A DNA stretch of 55,369 nucleotides from Hyphomicrobiaceae bacterium (GTDB lineage: Bacteria; Pseudomonadota; Alphaproteobacteria; Rhizobiales; Hyphomicrobiaceae). Both the position numbers and the translations under genes were made by a program. Shown piece by piece: positions 26,222-34,288 of the stretch; position 1 is the stretch's first letter, and every line of letters starts with the position of its first letter. The notes below the pieces were generated by a model. The model had not been told where the DNA came from. It did no database searches and saw only the letters and a program-made list of their open reading frames with translations. The stretch lies in contig JANYHG010000050.1 of assembly GCA_025359165.1 (NCBI GenBank), forward strand, positions 1-55,369. The letters are read 5' to 3'.

Positions 26222-27465
26222 CCTTTCGCGCGGAGTAAGCGGGGAACGTCGCCCGATTCGCCGCTTGCCTCGTCCACAAGCCAGGATTTCAGCGCCGGGA
26301 GTGCGTTGGTGAAGGCCAGGGCCGCACCCCGAGTAGAACGTGCCAAGGTCGAGTGTGTAGAGAACAGTCGATTGAGCAGGTCGAAACCTGAGGCGGCGGC
26401 GAGAGTGTCGAAGCGACGCCAACGTTCATAGCGTTCCAGGGTGGTGGCTTGTCCGATGTCGAGGCCGAGGCGGGCCGCGTCAACGATGGTTTCGGTCAGC
26501 GCCGCCACATCCCGAAAACCGAGGTTGAGGCCTTGGCCGGCGAGGGGATGAACGCTGTGGGCGGCATCGCCGATTAAAGCAAAGCGGGGCGCGATCAGGC
26601 TGCGGGCCAGACCCATAGACAGCGGCCAGAATTTTGGCGCGGAAATCGACCGGAGCATGCCGAATTGATGACCAAAACGTCGTTCGACTTCGGCGCGGAA
26701 GCTTAGGGGATCCAGTGCGAGTATCCGATGCGCTTCCGCAGTCCCTTCAGTCCAGGTGACGCAGATGCGATTGGCGGGCAATGGCAGGAGTGCGAAAGGT
26801 CCAGCCGGAAGGAAATGCTGGATTGCCCGGCCTGCATGCGGCAATTCCGGTTCGACGCTTGTGATGATGCCGAGCTGATCGTAGGCGTGGCCCGCGGTAC
26901 GGATACCGGCGAGATCGCGCAATCTCGAGCGGCTGCCATCGGCAGCCACTAGGAGGCGCGCGGAGATTAATTCACCGGAAAGGAGCCTCGCGTCGACGCG
27001 GCTCAGATCGGCGACATAGGATTTAATCTCTCTGTCGGCCAACAGGGTCAGCCCAGGTGCTTTTTGTGCGGCTTCAAGGAGTATGCGGCCGAGATGATGG
27101 TTCTCTATCACGACCATGCGGGGAAGGGCGGCCGAAAAGGCATCTGACGCAAGGTCATACGTGAGTCGAGCCGGACGCAGTGCATCGTCGAGCGCGCTGT
27201 CGGTAAGTTCTATCGAGGTGACGGGTTGGCTAAAGGGAGAGAGCGCCGTCCAAAGACCAAGATGGTCGAGGAGGTGAAGCGAGCCGCGTGAGAGGGCGGA
27301 AGCGCGGATATCGGAAATGGCAGGATCGAGCGAGGGAAAATGGGGAGATACGAGAGTGATCTGCAGTTCGCCGCCGGAGGCGTTCGACAATGCCAATGCC
27401 AATGCCAACCCGGCATAACTGCCGCCAGCGATAAGGATGTCAGAACAGGGTATCGGATCGGGCAT
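26218..27465 (-). CDS. UbiH/UbiF/COQ6-family FAD hydroxylase
   Basis: The product is 415 residues. The family signature GDAAHSVHPLAGQGLNLGFRD near residue 290 and the DG motif LLVAADGSRSRLRDLAG near 170 mark a ubiquinone-biosynthesis hydroxylase that adds a ring hydroxyl using FAD and oxygen. The N-terminal dinucleotide motif reads AGGSYAGLALALAL, with Ser where the second motif Gly usually stands. ASALSRGSLHLLDHLGLW near 56 fits the family. Which ring position it hydroxylates (C5, C6 or C1) cannot be assigned. It is divergent from tesB. Confidence 0.88.
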   Translation of the reverse strand: MPDPIPCSDILIAGGSYAGLALALALSNASGGELQITLVSPHFPSLDPAISDIRASALSRGSLHLLDHLGLWTALSPFSQPVTSIELTDSALDDALRPARLTYDLASDAFSAALPRMVVIENHHLGRILLEAAQKAPGLTLLADREIKSYVADLSRVDARLLSGELISARLLVAADGSRSRLRDLAGIRTAGHAYDQLGIITSVEPELPHAGRAIQHFLPAGPFALLPLPANRICVTWTEGTAEAHRILALDPLSFRAEVERRFGHQFGMLRSISAPKFWPLSMGLARSLIAPRFALIGDAAHSVHPLAGQGLNLGFRDVAALTETIVDAARLGLDIGQATTLERYERWRRFDTLAAASGFDLLNRLFSTHSTLARSTRGAALAFTNALPALKSWLVDEASGESGDVPRLLRAKG

Positions 27466-27638
27466 ACGACGAATGTAGGCGCGTGGCGCAACTGTGAACA
27501 GGCGGATGGGTGTCGCGGGTGACGTCCGGCGCTGTATCGTCTTGACAGGGTGGCGGCATCACCGCTCCCTTGACGTGCCCTGAGCGGTCTTCCAGAGCCG
27601 CACCGACGGCGTGATGACGTACGATGTAGAGTGTTTAA

Positions 27639-28556
27639 ATGACCAGTAAGAAACCTGCGCCGTCCAAATCCGTTGGCAAGCCGTCGGCGATTGCCAATCT
27701 GCTCTCGATCCTGGACCTGGAGCGGATCGAGGAAAATCTGTTTCGGGGGGTCAGTCCGCAAGACGGCTGGCAACGGGTTTATGGAGGACAAGTGTTGGGG
27801 CAGGCGCTGGTGGCGGCTGTACGGACTGTGCCCGAGGAGCGCGTCGCGCACTCGCTGCATGCTTATTTCCTGCTGCCGGGCGATCCGAAGGTGCCGATCA
27901 TTTTTCAGGTCGAGCGGCTGCGCGACGGCGGATCGTTCACGACGCGGCGGGTGACGGGTATTCAGCACGGCAAGGCGATGTTTGCGATGAGTGCGTCGTT
28001 CCAAAAACATGAACCGGGGCTCGACCACCAGATCAAAATGCCAAAGGTGCCGATGCCGGAGGATCTGCCGAGCGAGAAGGAACTGCTCACGATCTTTGAT
28101 GGCGATATTCCAGAGGATATCCGCAATTATTGGAAACGAGAACGGCCCATCGAGATGCGTCCGGTGGATGTATCGCGCTTTCTAAAGCGGACAAAAGGGG
28201 TAGCCGAGCAGTCGATCTGGATGCGCGCGACGGGCAAGCTGCCGGATGCTTTTCCCCTGCATCAATGTGTGCTGGCCTACGCGTCGGACTTCACGCTGCT
28301 CGACACGGCGCTGATCGCGCATGGCAAGCTGATGTTCGACCACGATATGCAGATGGCTAGCCTGGATCACGCGCTGTGGTTTCATCGGCCTTTTCGCGCG
28401 GACGATTGGCTGCTTTACGTTCAGGATAGCCCCTCGAGCCAACATGGTCGCGGTGTGTGTCGGGGCTCGGTTTTCACACGAGACGGAATACTGGTGGCGT
28501 CGGTGGTGCAGGAAGGCCTGATCCGTCAGCGCGCAAACGCCTACCGGTTGAAATAA
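27639..28556 (+). CDS. tesB: Acyl-CoA thioesterase II
   Basis: The product is 305 residues of double hot-dog fold. TesB hydrolyses medium- and long-chain acyl-CoA. YGGQVLGQALVAA near residue 48 is the first hot-dog signature. The catalytic Asp-Thr/Ser-Gln set can be placed in YASDFTLLDTAL near 224, SLDHALWFHRPF near 247 and VASVVQEGLIR near 287. ATG 27639 is the only sensible start. It is a single gene followed by the glnK promoter region. Confidence 0.93.
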   Translation: MTSKKPAPSKSVGKPSAIANLLSILDLERIEENLFRGVSPQDGWQRVYGGQVLGQALVAAVRTVPEERVAHSLHAYFLLPGDPKVPIIFQVERLRDGGSFTTRRVTGIQHGKAMFAMSASFQKHEPGLDHQIKMPKVPMPEDLPSEKELLTIFDGDIPEDIRNYWKRERPIEMRPVDVSRFLKRTKGVAEQSIWMRATGKLPDAFPLHQCVLAYASDFTLLDTALIAHGKLMFDHDMQMASLDHALWFHRPFRADDWLLYVQDSPSSQHGRGVCRGSVFTRDGILVASVVQEGLIRQRANAYRLK

Positions 28557-28664
28557 TAGGCAGATAGCCGTTTTTTTGAGCACAAATGGTGCGCGTAGCG
28601 ATCGATAATGCGCGGTTCATTGTCTAAGCGATTGTCTTAGCCGTGAAAATTTTACTCGATGAAG

Positions 28665-28682
28665 TTGGCACACAACTTGTTT
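28665..28682 (+). promoter_or_regulatory. Sigma-54-type promoter of glnK-amtB
   Basis: TTGGCACACAACTTGTTT fits the -24/-12 pattern TGGCAC-N5-TTGC with correct GG-N10-G spacing. The -12 element reads TTGT rather than TTGC. It lies 55 bp before the glnK start, as expected for nitrogen-controlled PII genes. I saw no full-length NtrC site upstream. Confidence 0.65.
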
Positions 28683-28700
28683 GGTCATGGCCGGAAGTGA

Positions 28701-29078
<378 letters not shown>

Positions 29079-29186
29079 ATAATCGGCGGCTTTGGGAGCG
29101 GCTCCAGACGCCGCTGCCACATATAAACTTGTTCAATGTGCGGATGGGTGAAGACCCATTCACTTACTCTCGAGGGGAACTTTTGG

Positions 29187-30656
29187 ATGTCTGACGAAAG
29201 AAATACGAGAAGGCTGACGGCTGCGCTCGCGAGTGCGATGGTGCTGGCGACCGCGGCGCTACCGGCGCTGGCGGCAGATGCGCCAGTCCCGAACAAAGGC
29301 GACACGAGCTGGATGCTGATCTCCAGCGCGCTGGTTCTGCTGATGACCGTGCCCGGCTTGGCGCTGTTCTATGGTGGGCTGGTACGCTCCAAGAACATGC
29401 TGTCGATCCTGATGCAGGTTTTTTACACGGTCTGCGTCGTTTCGGTGATCTGGGTCGTCTACGGTTACAGCGTAACGTTCTCCGAAGGTACGGGATTTAA
29501 CTCGATTATCGGTGGGTTCTCGAAGGCCTTCCTGAAGGGCGTGACTGTCGATTCGACAGCAGAGACGTTCACCCACAAGGTCGTCATTCCGGAATACGCT
29601 TATATCGCGTTCCAGATGACGTTTGCCTGCATCACGCCGGCACTGATCGTCGGTGCGTTCGCCGAAAGACTGAAGTTTTCGGCAGTGGCGCTGTTCGTGC
29701 CACTTTGGGTGACGTTCGTGTATTTTCCGATCGCTCACATGGTCTGGTACTGGGCTGGTCCTGACGCCATCGTGACCGCAGCAAAAGCCGTGGTCGATGC
29801 GGGCGCTGATGTCGCCAAAAAGACGGCCGCAGAGGCAGTGCTCGCGGCTGCGAATTCGAACGCAGGCATGGCATTCCAGTGGGGTGCTATCGACTTTGCC
29901 GGTGGCACCGTCGTGCATATCAATGCGGGTATCGCCGGGTTGATGGGCGCACTCATGATCGGGAAGCGCGTTGGCTTCGGCAAGGAATCGATGGCGCCAC
30001 ATTCGCTGACGATGACGATGATCGGCGCTTCGTTGCTGTGGGTGGGCTGGTTCGGCTTCAACGCGGGTTCGGCGTTGGAAGCAAGCGGCACGGCTGCGTT
30101 GGCAATGGTCAATACGTTCGTTGCGACTGCTGCTGCGGCACTGGCCTGGACGTTGGCTGAAAATGTCGAGAAGGGCCGCCCAAGCCTGCTCGGCATGGTG
30201 TCTGGTGCCGTTGCGGGTCTGGTAGCCGTGACGCCTGCTGCAGGTTATGCAGGCCCAGCGGGTTCGATCGTGATCGGTCTGGCAGCCGGCTTCATCTGCT
30301 TCGTGTTCTGCTCGACGGTGAAGAACAAGTTCGGTTATGACGACTCGCTCGACGTGTTCGGCGTGCATTGCATCGGTGGCATCGTCGGTGCCATTCTTAC
30401 TGCGGTGTTTGCGGCTCCGTCACTGGGCGGTCAGGGCATCTTCGATTACGAGGCTAACAAGGTCGCCGACTATGTGCTGATGAAGCAGGTTCTCATCCAG
30501 TGCAAAGCCGTGGCGCTGACGTTGCTTTGGTCGGGAATCGGCTCAGTGATCATCTACAAGGTGGTCGATGTCATCGTCGGGCTGCGCTCGACGGTCGATG
30601 AAGAGCGCGAAGGTCTCGACATCGCCGATCACGGCGAGCGCGCCTACAACTACTGA
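29187..30656 (+). CDS. amtB: Ammonium transporter AmtB
   Basis: The product is 489 residues. A cleavable signal (about residues 10-27, ending ALA|ADAP) is followed by about 11 membrane helices. The twin pore histidines are in GGTVVHINAGIAGL and FGVHCIGGIVGA. The substrate-gate segment AFAERLKFSA is present. It moves ammonium across the inner membrane and is blocked by GlnK at low nitrogen demand. GAGGGGA precedes ATG 29187. A small perfect hairpin (ATGGGT/ACCCAT, 29144-29159) lies between glnK and amtB. A terminator follows at 30685. Confidence 0.96.
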   Translation: MSDERNTRRLTAALASAMVLATAALPALAADAPVPNKGDTSWMLISSALVLLMTVPGLALFYGGLVRSKNMLSILMQVFYTVCVVSVIWVVYGYSVTFSEGTGFNSIIGGFSKAFLKGVTVDSTAETFTHKVVIPEYAYIAFQMTFACITPALIVGAFAERLKFSAVALFVPLWVTFVYFPIAHMVWYWAGPDAIVTAAKAVVDAGADVAKKTAAEAVLAAANSNAGMAFQWGAIDFAGGTVVHINAGIAGLMGALMIGKRVGFGKESMAPHSLTMTMIGASLLWVGWFGFNAGSALEASGTAALAMVNTFVATAAAALAWTLAENVEKGRPSLLGMVSGAVAGLVAVTPAAGYAGPAGSIVIGLAAGFICFVFCSTVKNKFGYDDSLDVFGVHCIGGIVGAILTAVFAAPSLGGQGIFDYEANKVADYVLMKQVLIQCKAVALTLLWSGIGSVIIYKVVDVIVGLRSTVDEEREGLDIADHGERAYNY

Positions 30657-30684
30657 GCCAATCCAGAGCTTGGAAACGACTTGA

Positions 30685-30720
30685 TGGCCCGGTGCGAAAG
30701 CGCTGGGCCATTTCGTTTTC
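30685..30720 (+). terminator. Intrinsic terminator of glnK-amtB
   Basis: TGGCCC (30685-30690) pairs with GGGCCA (30705-30710), extended by further pairs toward a CGAAAG loop, and is followed by TTTCGTTTTC. It overlaps the stop codon of the convergent L,D-transpeptidase gene. Confidence 0.75.
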
Positions 30721-31282
30721 AGCAATGGGCGGGGCCGATGCGAATGCGCGTGCCTGGCGTGGCATGCGCCAAGAGTAGTCGCATGTGCGTAAGTGACAGT
30801 GCGATGCATCCCTCGGTGGGTTTGTAGCCGGGGCGAGCCAAGTGCATGAAAATGGCGCTGCCAGCGCCGCGCCGGCGCGGGCGCGTGTTGTGGTCGAGGA
30901 TGACGACGATGTCGTAGAGGGCATCCAAGCGATACATAGCTTCACAGCTGGCGGCATAGGGGAGCAGAACGGGTCGATTGTAATTGCGGTCGCACGGGTC
31001 GTCACACCAGCCGTCCCGCAGCTTTATCGGCCGCAGGGGCAGAGTTGTGCGGGGGCGCTGGATGCGATCGCGGCGATAGAGAACGTGCAATAGGCGCCAC
31101 GTTCCCATCGGGCTTGCGCCGTCACCTTCGCGTTTGCCCGCACGGGTGCCACTGCGACCCAAAGCGCAGATGGCGGTGCGGCCCGCAAACGCGAGGCGAC
31201 CCTGAGGCGCGCGCGCCGAGAGCGTCTGAACGCACAGCTTCTGTGTAGCTTGGAGCGGCTTCGCACCCGAACGCTTTGGCAT
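30719..31282 (-). CDS. L,D-transpeptidase (YkuD-type) domain protein
   Basis: The product is 187 residues. The catalytic-domain pattern is visible: EGDGASPMGTWRL near residue 52 and IFMHLARPGYKPTEGCIALS near residue 140, whose His, Gly and Cys match the YkuD active site (HxxxGC). Such enzymes cross-link peptidoglycan at meso-diaminopimelate or attach proteins to it. No clear signal peptide is seen from ATG 31282, which is odd for a wall enzyme. The true start or export route may differ. A longer start at 31369 also lacks one. It is divergent from the response regulator. Confidence 0.75.
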   Translation of the reverse strand: MPKRSGAKPLQATQKLCVQTLSARAPQGRLAFAGRTAICALGRSGTRAGKREGDGASPMGTWRLLHVLYRRDRIQRPRTTLPLRPIKLRDGWCDDPCDRNYNRPVLLPYAASCEAMYRLDALYDIVVILDHNTRPRRRGAGSAIFMHLARPGYKPTEGCIALSLTHMRLLLAHATPGTRIRIGPAHC

Positions 31283-31494
31283 TGGTTGTCGAATTTCTTT
31301 CGGGGTCTTGCGGGAGTGCCCGATACCTACAATAGTCGACCAAAGGTCAGCGTGTCGTTGGGAAACCACTGCACACTTTGTCCTGATGCAATCAAGGCGC
31401 TTTCATGGACACGATCAGTCAATCAGTATTTTCGCTTCGTGCATAAAAGGCGATCCGATATCGCCAGATATTTCACCAAAAAGACGAGCAATCT

Positions 31495-32181
31495 ATGAGC
31501 AATGTGCGCACGATCCTGCTGGTCGACGACGATGACGAGCTCAGAGAGCAACTGCGCGAGCAATTGGGACTCTACGACGAATTCGAGGTGCAGGCGGCAG
31601 CGACTGCTACGCAAGGCGTCGAGAAGGCGCGTGCCGGCCAGATCGATTTGGTCGTGCTGGACGTGCAACTGCCCGACATGGATGGCCGCGAGGCGTGCAA
31701 GCTGCTGCGCAAAGGTGGATTCAAAAGTCCTATCATCATGCTCACGGGCAATGTTTCCGATGCGGACATGATCCTGGGACTCGATTCCGGTGCCAACGAC
31801 TATGTTACCAAGCCGTTCAAGTTCGCCGTGCTGCTCGCACGGATCCGTGCCCAATTGCGCCAACACGATCAGAGCGAAGATGCGGTTTTCACGATCGGCG
31901 GCTATTCGTTCAAGCCGGCTTCGAAACTCCTGCTAGACGAGAAGGGCGGCAAGATAAGGCTGACGGAGAAGGAGACGTCGATTCTGAAGTTTCTCTACCG
32001 CGCAGGCGAAAAAGTCGTGACCCGCGACGTGTTGCTGGCGGAAGTGTGGGGTTACAATTCCGGCGTCACCACGCATACGTTGGAAACGCATATCTATCGG
32101 CTGCGGCAGAAAATCGAGAAAGACCCCTCGAACGCGGAGCTGCTCGTGACCGAGTCGGGTGGCTACAAGTTGGTGCCGTAA
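31495..32181 (+). CDS. OmpR-family response regulator, CenR-like candidate
   Basis: The product is 228 residues. The receiver domain has acidic residues DDDD at 11-14, phospho-acceptor Asp56 (LVVLDVQLPDMDG), Thr in MLTGN near 83 and Lys in YVTKPF near 105. The C-terminal winged helix (LTEKETSILKFLYRAG, then TTHTLETHIYRLRQKIEKD) binds DNA. No histidine kinase is adjacent. Position near leuS and the overall sequence suggest the alphaproteobacterial envelope regulator CenR, but I cannot confirm orthology. A cyclic-nucleotide-binding protein follows 233 bp downstream. Confidence 0.88.
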   Translation: MSNVRTILLVDDDDELREQLREQLGLYDEFEVQAAATATQGVEKARAGQIDLVVLDVQLPDMDGREACKLLRKGGFKSPIIMLTGNVSDADMILGLDSGANDYVTKPFKFAVLLARIRAQLRQHDQSEDAVFTIGGYSFKPASKLLLDEKGGKIRLTEKETSILKFLYRAGEKVVTRDVLLAEVWGYNSGVTTHTLETHIYRLRQKIEKDPSNAELLVTESGGYKLVP

Positions 32182-32414
32182 TCAGCTCAAGCACGACTCG
32201 CGCGTATGCGTGTGAATATTCGCAAGCGCGCCTCTGAGAGCTAGAGTTATCAACAGCCGGGCCGTCGGATCGCTTGCTGCTGAAGCCCATAGAAGCTAGA
32301 TTCTGCGCTCTTGTAACGCGTAGAGTTTCAGGCGGCGCACGCATTCGTTGCAAGTTCGAGCCCCGTCCAATTGCCTCCGCTCACTTTTGGAGCGTTCGGT
32401 TTTTCGGGGTTTAA

Positions 32415-32918
32415 ATGATGGCCGTCGATGCGCTCGTGGCGCCACTGTTGCGCGTGGATTTGTTTCAAGGACTGAAGCCGCTGCAGCTTACCGAAATCGC
32501 CAGGCATGCCGAGCGAATCATGTTTCGAGCCGGTGACAAGATCACCCAAGCTGGCGCTGCCGGGGATGCTGCTTTCTTGATTGTCGGAGGCGCTGCGGAA
32601 GTTACCGGAAGCGTCAACGAGGATATCGAAATCGGGTCTTTAATCGGAGAGATGGCGATGTTGATCGATCACACGTACGGTTCGACGATTATCGCGACCA
32701 GTGCCGTGCGCTGTCTCAAGATAAATCGAGACGCTATGCATGCGTTGATGATCGAGGATCGGAGCCTAGCGCAACATTTGACGGCGCGTATTTCTGCGAG
32801 GCTACAGAAGGTGGCGCGAGAACTGCGCGGGATCGATGACGATGCCGCAGGTGACGAACCTGAAATGCTCGTCGCATCGAGACAAGCAACCGACGGTACC
32901 GAAAGCCTTACGCATTAG
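32415..32918 (+). CDS. Cyclic-nucleotide-binding domain protein
   Basis: The product is 167 residues. It consists of a single cNMP-binding beta-roll (FRAGDKITQAGAAGDAAFLI, then IGSLIGEMAMLIDHTYGSTI, the phosphate-binding-cassette region) with a short C-terminal helix. There is no helix-turn-helix, so it is not a Crp-type regulator. The usual Arg of the cAMP-binding cassette is not obvious, so ligand binding is uncertain. GGGG lies 5 nt before ATG 32415, with a second ATG next to it. Its neighbour upstream is a response regulator, so it may act in the same signalling circuit. Confidence 0.78.
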   Translation: MMAVDALVAPLLRVDLFQGLKPLQLTEIARHAERIMFRAGDKITQAGAAGDAAFLIVGGAAEVTGSVNEDIEIGSLIGEMAMLIDHTYGSTIIATSAVRCLKINRDAMHALMIEDRSLAQHLTARISARLQKVARELRGIDDDAAGDEPEMLVASRQATDGTESLTH

Positions 32919-33222
32919 GCGTAAGCCACTCCGGATGTACAAGCTTCTGAAACGAAAAAAGCCCAGTCTCTTCGGGGGATAGAGACTGGGCGGTATGTGC
33001 GCTTTTCGCGCACGGCGCTGGGAGGGGACCAGTGCCGCTAGCTTAACGCTCAACTGGTGGGGGAACCGGTTATCAGAGCGTCGCCATGCATAGCTCTGAA
33101 ATAAGCGGCCTGTTCGCCATAGGCAAGCTTTAAGTTGTCGGATCACGGAAACGTTATCGCAGCTGCGAACGGTGGATGGAAGCTGCATCCACCGGCAATA
33201 TTATCTCGTTGCGCAGAACCCA
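32919..33222. other. Gap between convergent genes, two hairpins, no gene
   Basis: This 304-bp stretch contains the strong terminator at 32952-32991, a second short hairpin (GTGCGC 32997-33002 with GCGCAC 33008-33013), and otherwise nothing I can assign. As I recall, in related genomes xthA often sits next to lolA. No trace of it is visible here. Confidence 0.55.
32952..32991 (-). terminator. Strong intrinsic terminator for lolA, possibly bidirectional
   Basis: GCCCAGTCTC (32961-32970) pairs perfectly with GAGACTGGGC (32982-32991). On the minus strand it is followed by TTTTTTCG, the expected U-tract. It sits about 230 bp after the lolA stop. Confidence 0.85.
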
Positions 33223-33921
33223 TCACGGACTTTGCTGAATCTTTTGCATGGTCGGAGACTGCGGTGTGAACAGGTCGCTGGCAATCTCCTCCGTCCGGTT
33301 GAGATCGGTAATCTCGATCCGAGTGTCGATGCCTTGGGCGTCTGTCGTCACCCATTCTTTCAGTTCTAGAGCCGGTTTCTTGCCGAGGAACAGCTTGATA
33401 CGTCCGGGTGTCTCGGGACTTTTGTCCTGAACGCTGACGATAATCAGGTCGTCGACATCCTGTACCTCTAGAACGGCCGCGTCGCGACCCAAGTCGACGT
33501 CCTTTCGCAGCAACATGCGGAACGGCGTTCGATCTAGTTCCCAGCTGCTGTCAGTCTTGAGATCGAGATCTTGGACCGAAAGGTTCTTGCCGTCGGAGAC
33601 AATTATCATCTTGCTGCCGCTGCCGTAATCGAAGCGAAACCGACCTGGCTGCTTGATAAAAAATTTGCCGCGCAGCTTTTTACCGTCGGCGTTGGTCTGG
33701 TTGAACGAACCTTTGAGTTGTTTTAAGTCGTTGAAATATCTGCTGACATCCTTCAACGCCGCTGACTGCTTTTCGTCCAGTGTGCCGGCGCCGGTGCCCG
33801 GCGCTGGAGCCATTGCGGTGGTCGGAGCTTGTGCCGACACGCTCGTCGGCATGCCGGCAAGCAGAAGTGGTGCGACAACGGCAGCATACGATGCCACGCG
33901 GGCAAAATGTTTCATGGTCAT
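33223..33921 (-). CDS. lolA: Outer-membrane lipoprotein carrier LolA
   Basis: The product is about 232 residues with a signal peptide (hydrophobic to about residue 26, ending SVSA|QAP). LolA is the periplasmic chaperone that takes lipoproteins from LolCDE to the outer membrane. The beta-rich core is recognisable: YFNDLKQLKGSFNQTNADG near residue 62, and GKFFIKQPGRFRFDYGSG near 85, the typical LolA segment. The C-terminus EITDLNRTEEIASDLF is also usual. ATG 33921 is taken, with ATG 33915 also possible. It lies downstream of ftsK, the common alphaproteobacterial order, but a 367-bp repeat-bearing gap separates them. Confidence 0.9.
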   Translation of the reverse strand: MTMKHFARVASYAAVVAPLLLAGMPTSVSAQAPTTAMAPAPGTGAGTLDEKQSAALKDVSRYFNDLKQLKGSFNQTNADGKKLRGKFFIKQPGRFRFDYGSGSKMIIVSDGKNLSVQDLDLKTDSSWELDRTPFRMLLRKDVDLGRDAAVLEVQDVDDLIIVSVQDKSPETPGRIKLFLGKKPALELKEWVTTDAQGIDTRIEITDLNRTEEIASDLFTPQSPTMQKIQQSP

Positions 33922-34075
33922 CGATCCCAAGGTCGTCGTTCCCCAATGAGTGCCGACCGAGAGGGCCGACGCGTCTTTTGTTGCGGTCGCACTGTGTCGG
34001 GATTGGCGTGGACGGGCAATACGACATGACGGTGGCGAAAGCAGTCATGCTGTGGAAAAGTAGTTCTTGTGAGGG

Positions 34076-34269
34076 CCTCACGCGCTCGTCGCGCTCCGGC
34101 CGGGGCGCCTACCGGCCACGCCAGTCGGCTACGGCTTCGCAAGTCTCCGGTAAAGCGCGGATGCTCGTGGGCATTTGAAGCGCCGGCTTCGGCCAAGCCC
34201 ACCTGCGGCTCGGCCGCACGTAGGCGACCGCCGTCGCCGGTAGCGCCGGAGCGCGACGAGCGCGCGAGG
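34076..34269. repeat. Large imperfect inverted repeat (about 194 bp) in the ftsK-lolA gap
   Basis: Outer arms 34081-34100 and 34245-34264 are perfectly complementary over 20 bp, extending to about 25 bp with one mismatch. Inner arms near 34104-34119 (GGCGCCTACC) and 34211-34231 (GTAGGCGACC) also pair partly. The centre is GC-rich and partly self-complementary. No convincing gene lies in the 33922-34288 gap. It begins about 20 bp after the ftsK stop and could be an RNA 3'-end structure or a dispersed repeat. I saw no second copy in this window. Confidence 0.65.
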
Positions 34270-34288
34270 TCAAAACGAACTGCGGCGG

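Noticed and set aside
28579-28595. NtrC-like inverted repeat GCAC-AAAT-GGTGC upstream of glnK
   Set aside because: The half-sites fit, but the spacer is two bases shorter than the consensus, so the halves would be out of phase. Not claimed as a site.
29144-29159. ATGGGT/ACCCAT hairpin between glnK and amtB as a terminator
   Set aside because: The stem is only 6 bp and has no T-tract. It may be a minor RNA fold, but termination is not supported.
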